Assembly: GCA_019100305.1 (NCBI GenBank)
Contig: JAHRHW010000089.1
Span: 1-12,761 of the forward strand
Origin: Candidatus Thiodiazotropha taylori
GTDB lineage: Bacteria; Pseudomonadota; Gammaproteobacteria; Chromatiales; Chromatiaceae
DNA length: 12,761 bases
Direction of reading: 5' to 3'
A program made the position numbers and the translations under genes. Of this stretch, positions 1 through 7,121 are shown piece after piece. Positions within the stretch are counted from its first letter, which is position 1. Each line of letters starts with the position of its first letter. Below the pieces are notes generated by a model. It was given only the letters and a program-made list of their open reading frames with translations. It ran no database searches and was not told the DNA's origin.

Positions 1-114
1 TTTGACGATCGTCACCTGGGTCTCCCCATTGCCTTCCTGCAGTTCGTCTATCGACTCAATCGTCTCTATCCATAGCGATACGTCAGCAAGGCTGGTTATG
101 CAAAACTTAAGCAT
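1..114 (-). CDS. Possible N-terminal fragment of an unidentified protein (runs off left edge)
   Basis: Read on the minus strand, an ATG at 114-112 opens a frame of 38 codons that stays open to the window edge. It begins MLKFCITSLADVSLWIETIE and is rich in acidic residues further on. An in-frame TAA lies a few codons upstream, so this ATG is the natural start if the frame is coding. I see no good Shine-Dalgarno before it, and I do not recognise the family. The frame is short enough to be open by chance. The case for it is the position: it would be divergent from the sensor gene at 217, with a ~100 bp AT-rich gap between them, a normal divergent-promoter layout. The product is unknown. Confidence 0.35.
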   Translation of the reverse strand, partial: MLKFCITSLADVSLWIETIESIDELQEGNGETQVTIVK

Positions 115-134
115 AATAGTGGGTATTTAATTGT

Positions 135-163
135 TTTTCACAACAATTCCAAGATTTTATCCT
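135..163 (+). promoter_or_regulatory. Weak candidate sigma70 promoter for the GGDEF/EAL sensor gene
   Basis: TTTTCA (135-140) and TATCCT (158-163) are separated by 17 bp in an AT-rich gap upstream of the sensor gene. Each hexamer matches its consensus at four of six positions. The spacing is ideal but the hexamers are mediocre, so this is only a candidate. Confidence 0.2.
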
Positions 164-216
164 AGACTCATAGGTGTGACCTAGGGTTGGCTTTGTGTTG
201 TTATCTTGTAGAAATA

Positions 217-1173
217 ATGCCTATAAAACACAGTATAGATTCCACCTGGAGTGGCGAATTACTAGAACAATTTGAGATGGGGGTCGCTGTCTATCAGCCA
301 GTTGATGATGGGCGCGATTTTCTGTTTGTCGATATCAATCCCCATGTTGAGAAGACCGACTCGGTAAGCCGTAGTGATCTGGCTGGTCGTTTGGTAACCG
401 AAGTGTTTCCCGGTGTCGAGGAGTTCGGACTTCTGGATGTGATGCGCCGGGTCTGGAAGACGGGCAAAACCGAGGAGTTACCTGCCACAGAGTATCGTGA
501 TGAGCGTATCCATGGTTGGCGGGTCAACCGGGTCTATCGTATATCCAATGGTTATGTAGTTGCGGTCTATGAGGATGTAACCGAACGCATCAATATGCAG
601 CAGGCGCTGCGGGCCAGCGAGGGTCGTTACCGGCATTTGACCGAATCGAGTCTGGATGGCATCTGGGAGTGGGATCTGCAAGCTGAAACACTCTACCTGT
701 CACCCAGGTGGAAGGCGCAACTGGGTTATCAGGATGATGAGCTGCCGAATGAGTTTGAGACCTGGTCGAGCCGACTGCATCCTGCAGATACAGATCGGGT
801 CATGAAGCATCTCGATTCCTATTTGAAACATCCCGAGCCCATCTGGCAGGAAGAGTTTCGTTTGCGGCATAAAAACGGCAACTATATCTGGTTGTTGGCC
901 AGGGGCAGTGCGGTATTCAATGAGCAGCAGGAAGTCATACGCATTCTTGGTGTGCATATTGATATCAACCAGCTTAAGTTGGAGCAGCAGTTACGGCTAA
1001 CCAATGAAAACAGGCTGGCTGCGATGTTGAGCCTGAACCAGGGGGCCCCCAGGTCTACTGAAAAGGAGATCATCCAGATTGCTCTGGAGCATGCGGTAAG
1101 TTTGACCGTAAGTGAGGTTGGTTACCTCCACTTTGTCAACAATGATCAGGAATCGATCGAGTTGATTACCTAG
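217..1173 (+). CDS. Truncated PAS-PAS-partial GAF sensor fragment (upstream half of the broken gene)
   Basis: This is the part of the interrupted sensor that can be translated normally: 318 residues from ATG 217, or 328 from TTG 187. Residues ~17-125 form a PAS-like domain ending in a PAC-style stretch (VVAVYEDVTERI). Residues ~137-250 form a PAS_3-type domain with WEWDLQ, a WSSRLHP segment and a terminal GVHIDIN. A GAF domain begins near residue 265 and is cut after about 54 residues. The fragment has no output domain, so if made it could only bind a ligand or partner. It is probably non-functional or unstable. I favour ATG 217 because the alternative start adds only ten unconserved-looking residues. 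Confidence 0.6.
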   Translation: MPIKHSIDSTWSGELLEQFEMGVAVYQPVDDGRDFLFVDINPHVEKTDSVSRSDLAGRLVTEVFPGVEEFGLLDVMRRVWKTGKTEELPATEYRDERIHGWRVNRVYRISNGYVVAVYEDVTERINMQQALRASEGRYRHLTESSLDGIWEWDLQAETLYLSPRWKAQLGYQDDELPNEFETWSSRLHPADTDRVMKHLDSYLKHPEPIWQEEFRLRHKNGNYIWLLARGSAVFNEQQEVIRILGVHIDINQLKLEQQLRLTNENRLAAMLSLNQGAPRSTEKEIIQIALEHAVSLTVSEVGYLHFVNNDQESIELIT

Positions 1174-1185
1174 TCGAAACAGACG

Positions 1186-3168
1186 TTGAAGCACTGTAAT
1201 GCCGCATTCGATTCCCACTACCCTCTTAGCATGGCAGGGGTCTGGGCTGACTGTGTGCGGACGAAAACTCCTCAGATCCATAACGACTACCCGCGCCTTG
1301 ATAGCAAAAAGGGGTTGCCCGAAGGGCATATCCCCTTAAAGCGTCATATGTCGCTACCGGTCATCGATAAGGGGCAGGTCAAGCTTGTTATCGGTGTTGG
1401 CAACAAACTCGAGGAGTACACAACACAGGATGTGCAGCAGCTGAAGTATCTGGTCTCCGATCTATGGCAATTAATTGAGAAGAAACGCACCGACGAAAAG
1501 CTGAAACAGGCGGCAGCGGTATATGAAAGTACCCAGGAAGCCGTGACCATCACGGACCCATCGCCGAAGATCGTTGCGGTGAATCGGGCCTTTACCGAGA
1601 TTACCGGTTATCAGGAATCTGAAGTGTTGGGGAAAAATCCAAGTGTATTGAAGTCGGGACGTCACGATGAGCTGTTTTATGAATCGATGTGGCGAGACCT
1701 GGCATCCACCGGCAGGTGGCAGGGCGAGATATGGAACCGGCGTAAGAGTGGCGAGGTCTATCCAGAGTGGCTCAACATCAGTGCGGTGGTGGATGAGGGT
1801 GGACTGATCAGTCACTATGTCGCGGTTTTCAGTGATATCTCCCTGTTGAAACAGTCCGAAAGCCAGCTTGAGAGAATGGCGCACTATGATCCGTTGACCG
1901 GTCTGCCCAACAGGATTCTGTTGTTCTCCCGTATTGAGCATGCCATCCAGCGGGCCAGACGCAATGGGCACCCGTTGGCTGTGCTGTTTTTGGATCTGGA
2001 TAACTTTAAAAATGTCAATGACAGTTTGGGTCATCCAACCGGTGACAGGCTGTTGAAAGTGCTGGCGGAACGTATTCAAAAGCGCTTGCGTTCGGAAGAT
2101 ACCGTGGCTCGTATTGGCGGTGACGAGTTTGTTGTTCTGATCGAGAATATGGCCTATGAAACTGATTTGGCTGAGCTTGCGGAAGTAATCATCAAGGAGG
2201 TTACCAAGCCGGCCAAGCTGGATAATCATGAGTTATCAGTAGGCGGTAGCATCGGAATTTCAATCTATCCCGAAAATGGTAAAACGGTTACCGACCTGAT
2301 CAAAAATGCGGATGCAGCAATGTATCTGGCAAAGGAGAGAGGTCGAAACAGCTACCAGTTCTACACCCCACAACTGACAACCAAGGCGAAAAAACGTCTG
2401 CGTGTGGAGAGTGAGCTGAGACAGGCGATCAAACAGGGCGAGATCGAAGCTTTCTACCAGCCGGTGGTGCGGATCAGTGATGAGAAGATTGTCGGTGCTG
2501 AAGCATTGGCCAGATGGCACCGCAAGGGCAGTGAGTATGTGATGCCTGGGGTTTTTATCCCGATTGCCGAAGATTCGGGTCTGATTGAGCAGATTACCGA
2601 GGTGATTCTGGAGCAGGTCTGCCAGAACCTGGCTGATTGGAATGGCAGCCTTGGTGGCGCTTTTAAAGTGGCAATCAATATGTCGGCCCGTCAGTTTGAG
2701 AGTGTCAATCTTGAAGATGAAATCAGCAGTTATCTGAAACGATTTGAACTCACCGGTGACCGACTGGAACTCGAGTTGACCGAAAGGGTATTGATGCATG
2801 ATGCTGAAAAAACTGCCGCCAAGTTGAGGCGTTTGAGATCCCTTGGAGCTACGATCTCGATTGATGACTTTGGCACAGGATTTTCATCGCTCTCCTATCT
2901 GACCCGGTTTCCAATCGATAAACTCAAGATCGACCGCAGCTTTATCAGTCAGGTCTGTGAGGAAGAGGATAAGCAGGTGATCGTTTCGACCATTATTGCG
3001 ATGGCAAAAAATCTGAGTATGACTGTAACGGCGGAGGGTGTGGAAACAGCCACTCAGTTGATGTTGTTGAGAAACCAGGCTTGTGACTACTATCAGGGCT
3101 ATTTCTATTCGCGACCTGTTTCGGCAGGCGATTTTATGGCACTCTTGAAAAACAGTGACCACAGTTGA
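1186..3168 (+). CDS. PAS-GGDEF-EAL diguanylate cyclase/phosphodiesterase fragment (downstream half)
   Basis: This is the remainder of the interrupted sensor, carrying the whole output module. Numbered from the first possible start (TTG 1186), residues 1-100 are the C-terminal part of a GAF domain, including HNDYP and KGLPEGH. A PAS domain follows at ~108-225. The GGDEF domain has the intact motif at 311-315, preceded by an RSED inhibitory-site motif (RxxD) exactly five residues upstream. The EAL domain has EAL at 439-441, DDFGTG at 560-565 and a late EGVET, so both activities look chemically possible. TTG 1186 has no Shine-Dalgarno and sits within a domain. In-frame ATGs at 1231, 1348 and 1876 are alternatives. 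The one at 1876 follows GAGAGA closely and would give GGDEF-EAL alone. Whether any of these is used cannot be told from sequence. Confidence 0.65.
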   Translation: MKHCNAAFDSHYPLSMAGVWADCVRTKTPQIHNDYPRLDSKKGLPEGHIPLKRHMSLPVIDKGQVKLVIGVGNKLEEYTTQDVQQLKYLVSDLWQLIEKKRTDEKLKQAAAVYESTQEAVTITDPSPKIVAVNRAFTEITGYQESEVLGKNPSVLKSGRHDELFYESMWRDLASTGRWQGEIWNRRKSGEVYPEWLNISAVVDEGGLISHYVAVFSDISLLKQSESQLERMAHYDPLTGLPNRILLFSRIEHAIQRARRNGHPLAVLFLDLDNFKNVNDSLGHPTGDRLLKVLAERIQKRLRSEDTVARIGGDEFVVLIENMAYETDLAELAEVIIKEVTKPAKLDNHELSVGGSIGISIYPENGKTVTDLIKNADAAMYLAKERGRNSYQFYTPQLTTKAKKRLRVESELRQAIKQGEIEAFYQPVVRISDEKIVGAEALARWHRKGSEYVMPGVFIPIAEDSGLIEQITEVILEQVCQNLADWNGSLGGAFKVAINMSARQFESVNLEDEISSYLKRFELTGDRLELELTERVLMHDAEKTAAKLRRLRSLGATISIDDFGTGFSSLSYLTRFPIDKLKIDRSFISQVCEEEDKQVIVSTIIAMAKNLSMTVTAEGVETATQLMLLRNQACDYYQGYFYSRPVSAGDFMALLKNSDHS

Positions 3169-3378
3169 TACTTCTGATAACACCATAGGTGTCACCTTCA
3201 TAAATTATTGTGTTCAGTTTTACTTGGATTGCTTTGATTTCTATTCATAACTGTCTGTTGTGTAATTTATAAAATAGGTGACTTCCTGAATAGATACTAC
3301 TCCACCGCTTTGCTGACGGAGTCGCATACAGGCGATCTGTAAGCTGAGGTTTCAGAGCGCATTAATTGAACTGTTGGG

Positions 3379-3873
3379 TCAGCTTTGCCAGCCCCTTCGG
3401 TTGAGCTGCATGTGGATCGCCATCGCCTGTCCACCAGAAGGCATCTTGCGTAACTCCATATCATACGGTTTGAAACCCATTGATCCATACAGGGTCAATG
3501 CCGGAAGGTTGTGGTTGAAAACCGTGATGTGCACTTCATTGGCATAGTGCTCGAATACCCTGTCACACATGTAACGAACCAACTCTCTGCCGATTCCCCT
3601 GCCCCGGTAGTCGTGGGAAACAACAACATTTCCGACGAACCTCTTGCTGCCCGAAAGATTGCTGTAGAGATTGGCAAAACCGATGACCAGATCACCATCC
3701 AGTACCACGGTCAGATCACTTCGCTCTCTGGCCAGTCTTTCCAGTTGTATCATGTCGAAGGGCCAGTCTGCTGCGGGATAGATCAGGAACAGCTCCTGCG
3801 GGCTTTTAATCAGGGATATGATCGCCTGGTAGTGAGTTGGCTTAGCCGTGGCGTATCGATAGTTGCTTTGCAT
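3379..3873 (-). CDS. GNAT-family N-acetyltransferase
   Basis: This 164-residue protein matches the usual size of a single-domain Gcn5-related acetyltransferase, which moves an acetyl group from acetyl-CoA to an amine. The acetyl-CoA pyrophosphate loop is visible: GNVVVSHDYRGRGIG, with the R/QxxGxG/A core at residues 90-95. A typical motif B region (FNHNLPALTLYGSMGF) spans ~119-134, with the Asn, Ala, Leu-Tyr and Gly-Phe positions expected of the family. Beta-strand 4 is at about residues 63-70. The substrate is unknown. The start is 15 bp downstream of the stop of the secreted SH3-like gene, so the two are probably co-transcribed. The ribosome site is weak, so translation may depend on coupling. 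Family assignment is secure, function is not. Confidence 0.85.
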   Translation of the reverse strand: MQSNYRYATAKPTHYQAIISLIKSPQELFLIYPAADWPFDMIQLERLARERSDLTVVLDGDLVIGFANLYSNLSGSKRFVGNVVVSHDYRGRGIGRELVRYMCDRVFEHYANEVHITVFNHNLPALTLYGSMGFKPYDMELRKMPSGGQAMAIHMQLNRRGWQS

Positions 3874-3888
3874 GGTGAGTATAAGGGC

Positions 3889-4302
3889 CTAGTTGGCATT
3901 GCCATAGACTGGCTGCAACTTGTCCAGCTCCAGCCACTCCTCGGGTTGCATATTGGAGATGCGCGCCCATCCGTCTGAGGTTTTGTAAACAAAAACCCTC
4001 TGTCCCTGCTTATAGTAGCCTGTTGAGACGATAGAGTCCGGTGCCTCTCTCGCATAGGCCTCTTCGGTGACGATCTGATATACCTTCGGCAGTCTTAAGA
4101 CCGTTCTTCTGATTACCGATCTGTTGGTTTGGCTGTTGGGGTGTGCCATGGCCGGGTTCTCGATCCTGCAGGTTTTCTGTTTGGCGATACAGCCATTGCC
4201 GCAGGGTTTGCCTTTGATGCAGTTCCGGGCATGGGTTTGATGGCTTGTGGTGAGTAGAGCTGAAAGCGCGACCAGGGCGTAACAGCAGCTTTTGATCGTC
4301 AT
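3889..4302 (-). CDS. Exported Cys-motif protein with SH3-like domain
   Basis: This 137-residue protein has an N-terminal signal peptide: MTIK, a hydrophobic run over ~5-18, and a likely signal peptidase I site after THA near residue 25. It is followed by a short cysteine cluster, CIKGKPCGNGCIAKQKTC, with C-x5-C-x3-C-x6-C spacing. I have seen similar CxxGKPCGxxCI stretches in small exported bacterial proteins. After a polar linker, residues ~75-132 resemble a bacterial SH3-like (SH3b) domain (AREAPDSIVSTGYYKQGQRVFVYKTSDGWARI). In the oxidising periplasm the four Cys could form two disulfides or bind metal. SH3b domains often bind peptidoglycan, but no enzymatic domain is attached. The start is certain: AAGGAGG lies seven bases before the ATG. 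It is the first gene of a probable two-gene unit with the GNAT gene. Confidence 0.75.
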   Translation of the reverse strand: MTIKSCCYALVALSALLTTSHQTHARNCIKGKPCGNGCIAKQKTCRIENPAMAHPNSQTNRSVIRRTVLRLPKVYQIVTEEAYAREAPDSIVSTGYYKQGQRVFVYKTSDGWARISNMQPEEWLELDKLQPVYGNAN

Positions 4303-4410
4303 GGATAAACCTCCTTGTCATTGAACCGCAGAATGTCTCTTGAGCTACGCTAATCGGTGCGCACATATCCCTGTGTGCATTTAGCCTGCATTGCCATTGG
4401 CAACCTCTAG

Positions 4411-4439
4411 ATTCTCTAAACAAGCCTGGCTGTCGTCAA
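4411..4439 (-). promoter_or_regulatory. Candidate sigma70 promoter for the SH3-like/GNAT unit
   Basis: On the minus strand TTGACG (4439-4434, five of six) is followed after exactly 17 bp by GAGAAT (4416-4411, four of six). Transcription would begin near 4404, leaving a leader of about 100 nt. That leader contains two small inverted repeats: TTGCC/GGCAA around 4391-4403, and GCACA/TGTGC at 4361-4378. It is the best promoter match in this gap. Confidence 0.4.
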
Positions 4440-4506
4440 GTGGCCATTGGTTACCCAACGTACCCAGGCTGTAAAAATATCCTGCTCAACCATACTGGCC
4501 GGTGGG

Positions 4507-5244
4507 TCAATGAGTTACTCCGAAATCGGGCATGTCGACAATCATCGGGGCAAGGATGGCGATCAGAACGATCCAGATGAGCAGACCGCCGATCAGTGCC
4601 ATCGCGCATCGCAAGCGGCTTATCTCGATAAAACCGGGCCAGAAAAATATGGGGAATAGAAAAAACATCAACAGGCTGGCGACGTTGATCAGAGAGTTGA
4701 GTATCAACGGCAACCCGGTCCCATAAAGCGGCACTATCAGGCTGATCACGATCAGTACAAATGAGACCAGTGACCCAAGTAAACCCCACGCGTTCCAGTA
4801 GAAGTAGTAGCCGGCGGCAAACCGGGCCGGTATGCGCTTAGTTGAGAGTAGTGCAATCAGATGACCTAAAGCGTAAAACATCGCCAGTACAATGACCTCA
4901 CGGATCAGGTCATCGATTATTCCGATACCGCTTGGGCTGAAGGGGTCCAGATGTCCCTCCTTTTCAGCCCAGTCTGCAAAGGCAGCGTAGTGGGGGCTGA
5001 TCGCGCCAACCTCAACTCCAAGTTGCACTATCAGTGGAAAGATCAGGTTGCTGAGCAGAATCGCCAGGGCGGAAAACTTCACCGGACTCAGATAGGGATC
5101 ATTGTCATGCTCCGCATTGATATCCCAGAAGGAGGTCTCCCGGCTGATGACCAGTTGATGGTAGTCGCGGAAAAACTTCAGAGGCCTGATCAATATGGCA
5201 ATGAATGTGGGTATGAAGAGGGGGAGATGCAGCAGTTGTAACAT
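4507..5244 (-). CDS. Polytopic inner-membrane protein, weakly Yip1-like
   Basis: This protein has 245 residues and about five hydrophobic segments, near 52-75, 107-130, 145-170, 180-205 and 212-238. The N-terminal ~50 residues contain a hydrophobic stretch and then RPLKFFRDYHQLVISRETSFW, likely an interfacial or cytoplasmic segment. An acidic loop lies between the first two main helices. The architecture of a short soluble N-terminus plus a compact bundle of about five helices, including YYFYWNAWGLLGSLVSF, recalls Yip1-family membrane proteins, but no motif lets me confirm this. AGGGA lies about seven bases before the start ATG, supporting that start. The gene lies 84 bp downstream of btuD on the same strand, so it could be read with the B12 operon or from its own promoter. 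Function is unknown. Confidence 0.7.
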   Translation of the reverse strand: MLQLLHLPLFIPTFIAILIRPLKFFRDYHQLVISRETSFWDINAEHDNDPYLSPVKFSALAILLSNLIFPLIVQLGVEVGAISPHYAAFADWAEKEGHLDPFSPSGIGIIDDLIREVIVLAMFYALGHLIALLSTKRIPARFAAGYYFYWNAWGLLGSLVSFVLIVISLIVPLYGTGLPLILNSLINVASLLMFFLFPIFFWPGFIEISRLRCAMALIGGLLIWIVLIAILAPMIVDMPDFGVTH

Positions 5245-5283
5245 GATCAGTCCCTTGGCTTTATTACACTGGCTTCCTCCAAA

Positions 5284-5312
5284 AGCATTGCGTCTGACAG
5301 GGGATTTGTCAA
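5284..5312 (-). promoter_or_regulatory. Possible promoter for the membrane-protein gene (perfect -35, poor -10)
   Basis: On the minus strand a perfect TTGACA (5312-5307) is followed after 17 bp by AATGCT (5289-5284), which is a poor -10. It lies between the btuD stop and the membrane-protein start. An activator-dependent promoter, or chance, are both possible. Confidence 0.25.
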
Positions 5313-5328
5313 TCCACTCTAACCTGCC

Positions 5329-6126
5329 CTAGGGTTCTTTTTCATCGGCTTCAATACGCCGCCAGGGCAGAGCGAAGCCATGTCCGGATTGCTGCGCTGG
5401 CGGATTGATCGCGATCCCGTAGGCGGCTTCAAGGTGGTGGTCCGAGAGCACTTGGTCGGCCCGGCCCTCGGCCAGGGTTCTACCCTGGTGGAGTAGTTGC
5501 AGTCTGTTGCAGTAGTGGGCTGCCAGGGCCAGATCGTGTAGCACGATGATCACTCCGTGGCCTGCCTGCACATAGGCATGCAGCAGCGCCATCACGTCGA
5601 GCTGGTGAGCCGGATCGAGTGCGGATACCGGCTCATCCGCAAGCAGGATGTCCGCTTCCGTTACCAGGGCCCGGGCCAACTGAACTCTTGCCTGTTCGCC
5701 ACCGGAAAGAGTGTTGTAGGGACGGTTTCTGAAGGCTGTCAGATCGGTCTGGTGGATGACTTTTTCGATCGCGGCTTCATCCTCCGGGGTGGCTTGTTGC
5801 CAATCCTCAAGGTGGGGCAGACGTCCCAGTGAGACCAATCGCTCCACGCTCATCGGCCAGGCGACCTCGGTCAGCTGGGGCAGGTAGGCGATCTGTTGCG
5901 CACGGGACTTGGGTGTGAGCTGATTCATCGGTTTGCCGGCCAGTGTCAGTGTACCTGCGTCTGCCTCAGTAACACCGGCCAGCAGGCGCAACAGGGAGCT
6001 CTTGCCGGCCCCGTTGGGACCGATCAGGCCAAGCATTTCGCCTGCCTCGATATGCAGATCGATCTGTTCCAGTATCGATTGACCGTCTCTCTTGAAGCTG
6101 AGGGCTCTACCGATCAGATGGCTCAT
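5329..6126 (-). CDS. btuD: Cobalamin ABC transporter ATP-binding protein
   Basis: This 265-residue ATPase is of the iron-siderophore/cobalamin importer family and hydrolyses ATP at the cytoplasmic face to drive B12 uptake through BtuC. All family motifs are present: Walker A GPNGAGKS at 36-43, Q-loop Gln84 in YLPQ, signature LSGGEQ at 140-145, Walker B ILLADEP at 160-166 with the catalytic Glu, the SALD D-loop, and switch His197 in VLHDLA. Length is normal. The start ATG overlaps the btuC stop as ATGA, indicating translational coupling. It is the last gene of the riboswitch-led btu operon. From sequence alone it could serve siderophore uptake (FhuC/FecE-like). The cobalamin riboswitch and the BtuB/BtuF neighbours make B12 much more likely. 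Confidence 0.92.
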   Translation of the reverse strand: MSHLIGRALSFKRDGQSILEQIDLHIEAGEMLGLIGPNGAGKSSLLRLLAGVTEADAGTLTLAGKPMNQLTPKSRAQQIAYLPQLTEVAWPMSVERLVSLGRLPHLEDWQQATPEDEAAIEKVIHQTDLTAFRNRPYNTLSGGEQARVQLARALVTEADILLADEPVSALDPAHQLDVMALLHAYVQAGHGVIIVLHDLALAAHYCNRLQLLHQGRTLAEGRADQVLSDHHLEAAYGIAINPPAQQSGHGFALPWRRIEADEKEP

Positions 6127-7121
6127 GATCCGCTCCTGCGCTGCTTGAGGATCAGCCAGAGAAAAAACGGTGCACCCAGCAGCGAAGTGATGACGCCCAC
6201 TTTGATCTCCGTGTCGAGTGGTATCGTGCGCACCCCGATGTCTGCCAGCAGCAGTAACAGGGCGCCACCCAGGGCACTGGGAATCAGTAGTCGGCTGGGT
6301 TGGTGACCGACCAGTGGCCTTAGGATATGGGGGATCATCAGGCCGATGAAGCCAATTGAACCGGTAACCGAAATCGCTGAGCCGACGATCAGGCCGATGG
6401 CGATGAACAACCGCCAGCGCAGTTTTTCCAACTCCACTCCCATGGAACCGGCGGTCTCCTCTCCCAGGGTGAGCAGATCCAGATCATGGCCCCGACGCCA
6501 CACCAGCAACCAGCCGATCAGGGTGCCCGGCAACATCACCCAGAGTTCATTGCGGCTGATGTTGGCCAGTGAGCCCAGCATCCAGAGAGCAATCTCCTGC
6601 ACGGCATAGGGACTGGGCGCCAGGTTGAGCAGTAGTGAGACCATTGCCAGGGCAAAGGCATTTACTGCCACCCCGGCGAGAATCAGGGTCAGAGGGCCTG
6701 CTTCACGGCCAGCCAGCAGGTAGGCGGTCAGGGTGGCGAGCAGTGCTCCGCCAATGCCGCCCAGTGGCAGGGCCAGACTGAAACTCGCGCTGAGTCCGAA
6801 ATAGAGGGCGGTGACTGCCCCCAACGCCGCGCCGCTGGCACTGCCCACCAGGCCGGGGCTGGCCAAAGGGTTGCGCAGCAGGGACTGCATCACCGCACCG
6901 CTGAGACCCAAAGAGGCGCCGGCGACCATGGCCACCAGGGTTCTGGGTATGCGAAGCTCGGTCAGGATAATCCCATACACGCCGTCCACCTCCGAGAAGC
7001 TCTGTTGCAGTGCTGCATAGAGGGGCAGACTGGTGCTGCCGGTGAGCAGTGACAGCAGTGCCGCGCCGACCAGCATCAGGCAGATTATCAGGATCAGGCG
7101 CTGTTGTTGGAGGTTGACCAT
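6123..7121 (-). CDS. btuC: Cobalamin ABC transporter permease (FecCD family)
   Basis: This 332-residue, highly hydrophobic protein of the FecCD/BtuC permease family forms a homodimeric channel in the inner membrane. About ten transmembrane segments can be traced. The family-typical region near residues 245-270 reads SVTGSIGFIGLMIPHILRPL and precedes the Gly-containing coupling region that contacts BtuD. I chose ATG 7121 rather than the in-frame TTG at 7124. The btuF stop and this ATG form a TGATG junction, and AAGAGG lies about eight bases upstream. At the other end it overlaps btuD by four bases. The N-terminus has a short charged/glutamine stretch before the first helix, as is usual. The family alone does not separate B12 from siderophore permeases; context decides for B12. 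Confidence 0.92.
   Translation of the reverse strand: MVNLQQQRLILIICLMLVGAALLSLLTGSTSLPLYAALQQSFSEVDGVYGIILTELRIPRTLVAMVAGASLGLSGAVMQSLLRNPLASPGLVGSASGAALGAVTALYFGLSASFSLALPLGGIGGALLATLTAYLLAGREAGPLTLILAGVAVNAFALAMVSLLLNLAPSPYAVQEIALWMLGSLANISRNELWVMLPGTLIGWLLVWRRGHDLDLLTLGEETAGSMGVELEKLRWRLFIAIGLIVGSAISVTGSIGFIGLMIPHILRPLVGHQPSRLLIPSALGGALLLLLADIGVRTIPLDTEIKVGVITSLLGAPFFLWLILKQRRSGS

Larger units (their letters stand above)
217..3168 (+). pseudogene. PAS-PAS-GAF-PAS-GGDEF-EAL c-di-GMP sensor gene interrupted by an in-frame amber codon
   Basis: The frames 217-1173 and 1186-3168 are the same frame, separated only by TAG at 1171-1173. Read through, they give one protein of about 983 residues. 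It has PAS at ~17-125, PAS with PAC at ~137-250, GAF at ~265-425, a third PAS at ~430-540, GGDEF (motif at 634-638) and EAL (motif at 762-764). The stop is inside the GAF domain at residue 319. The flanking residues read LIT-stop-SKQTLKHC, where GAF domains of this type, as I recall them, carry Trp in a 'TWS' stretch. A single TGG-to-TAG change would explain it. Everything after the stop keeps frame and motifs, so the lesion looks recent or is a sequence error. The ancestral protein would have been a cytoplasmic sensor making and/or degrading c-di-GMP. No membrane segment is visible. The start at ATG 217 has a weak ribosome site; TTG 187 is an alternative. Confidence 0.75.

Noticed and set aside
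1471..2229. 252-codon minus-strand open frame opposite the PAS/GGDEF region.
   Set aside because: The plus strand carries clear PAS and GGDEF motifs over the same bases; the antisense frame has no recognisable features.
3180..3192. ACACC-ATA-GGTGT hairpin just after the sensor gene, as a terminator.
   Set aside because: Only five pairs with a three-base loop, and the bases after it are not a T-run, so termination is not supported.
170..3282. Three copies of a short ATAGGTG(T)nAC word: 170-180, 3185-3195 and a shorter one at 3274-3282, flanking the sensor gene.
   Set aside because: Too short and imperfect; no target-site duplication, transposase or terminal inverted repeats nearby. Chance in AT-rich gaps is a sufficient explanation.
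5302..5315. GGATT/AATCC inverted repeat after btuD as a terminator of the btu operon.
   Set aside because: Short, AT-containing stem with no T-tract on the minus strand; it also overlaps a candidate -35 element.
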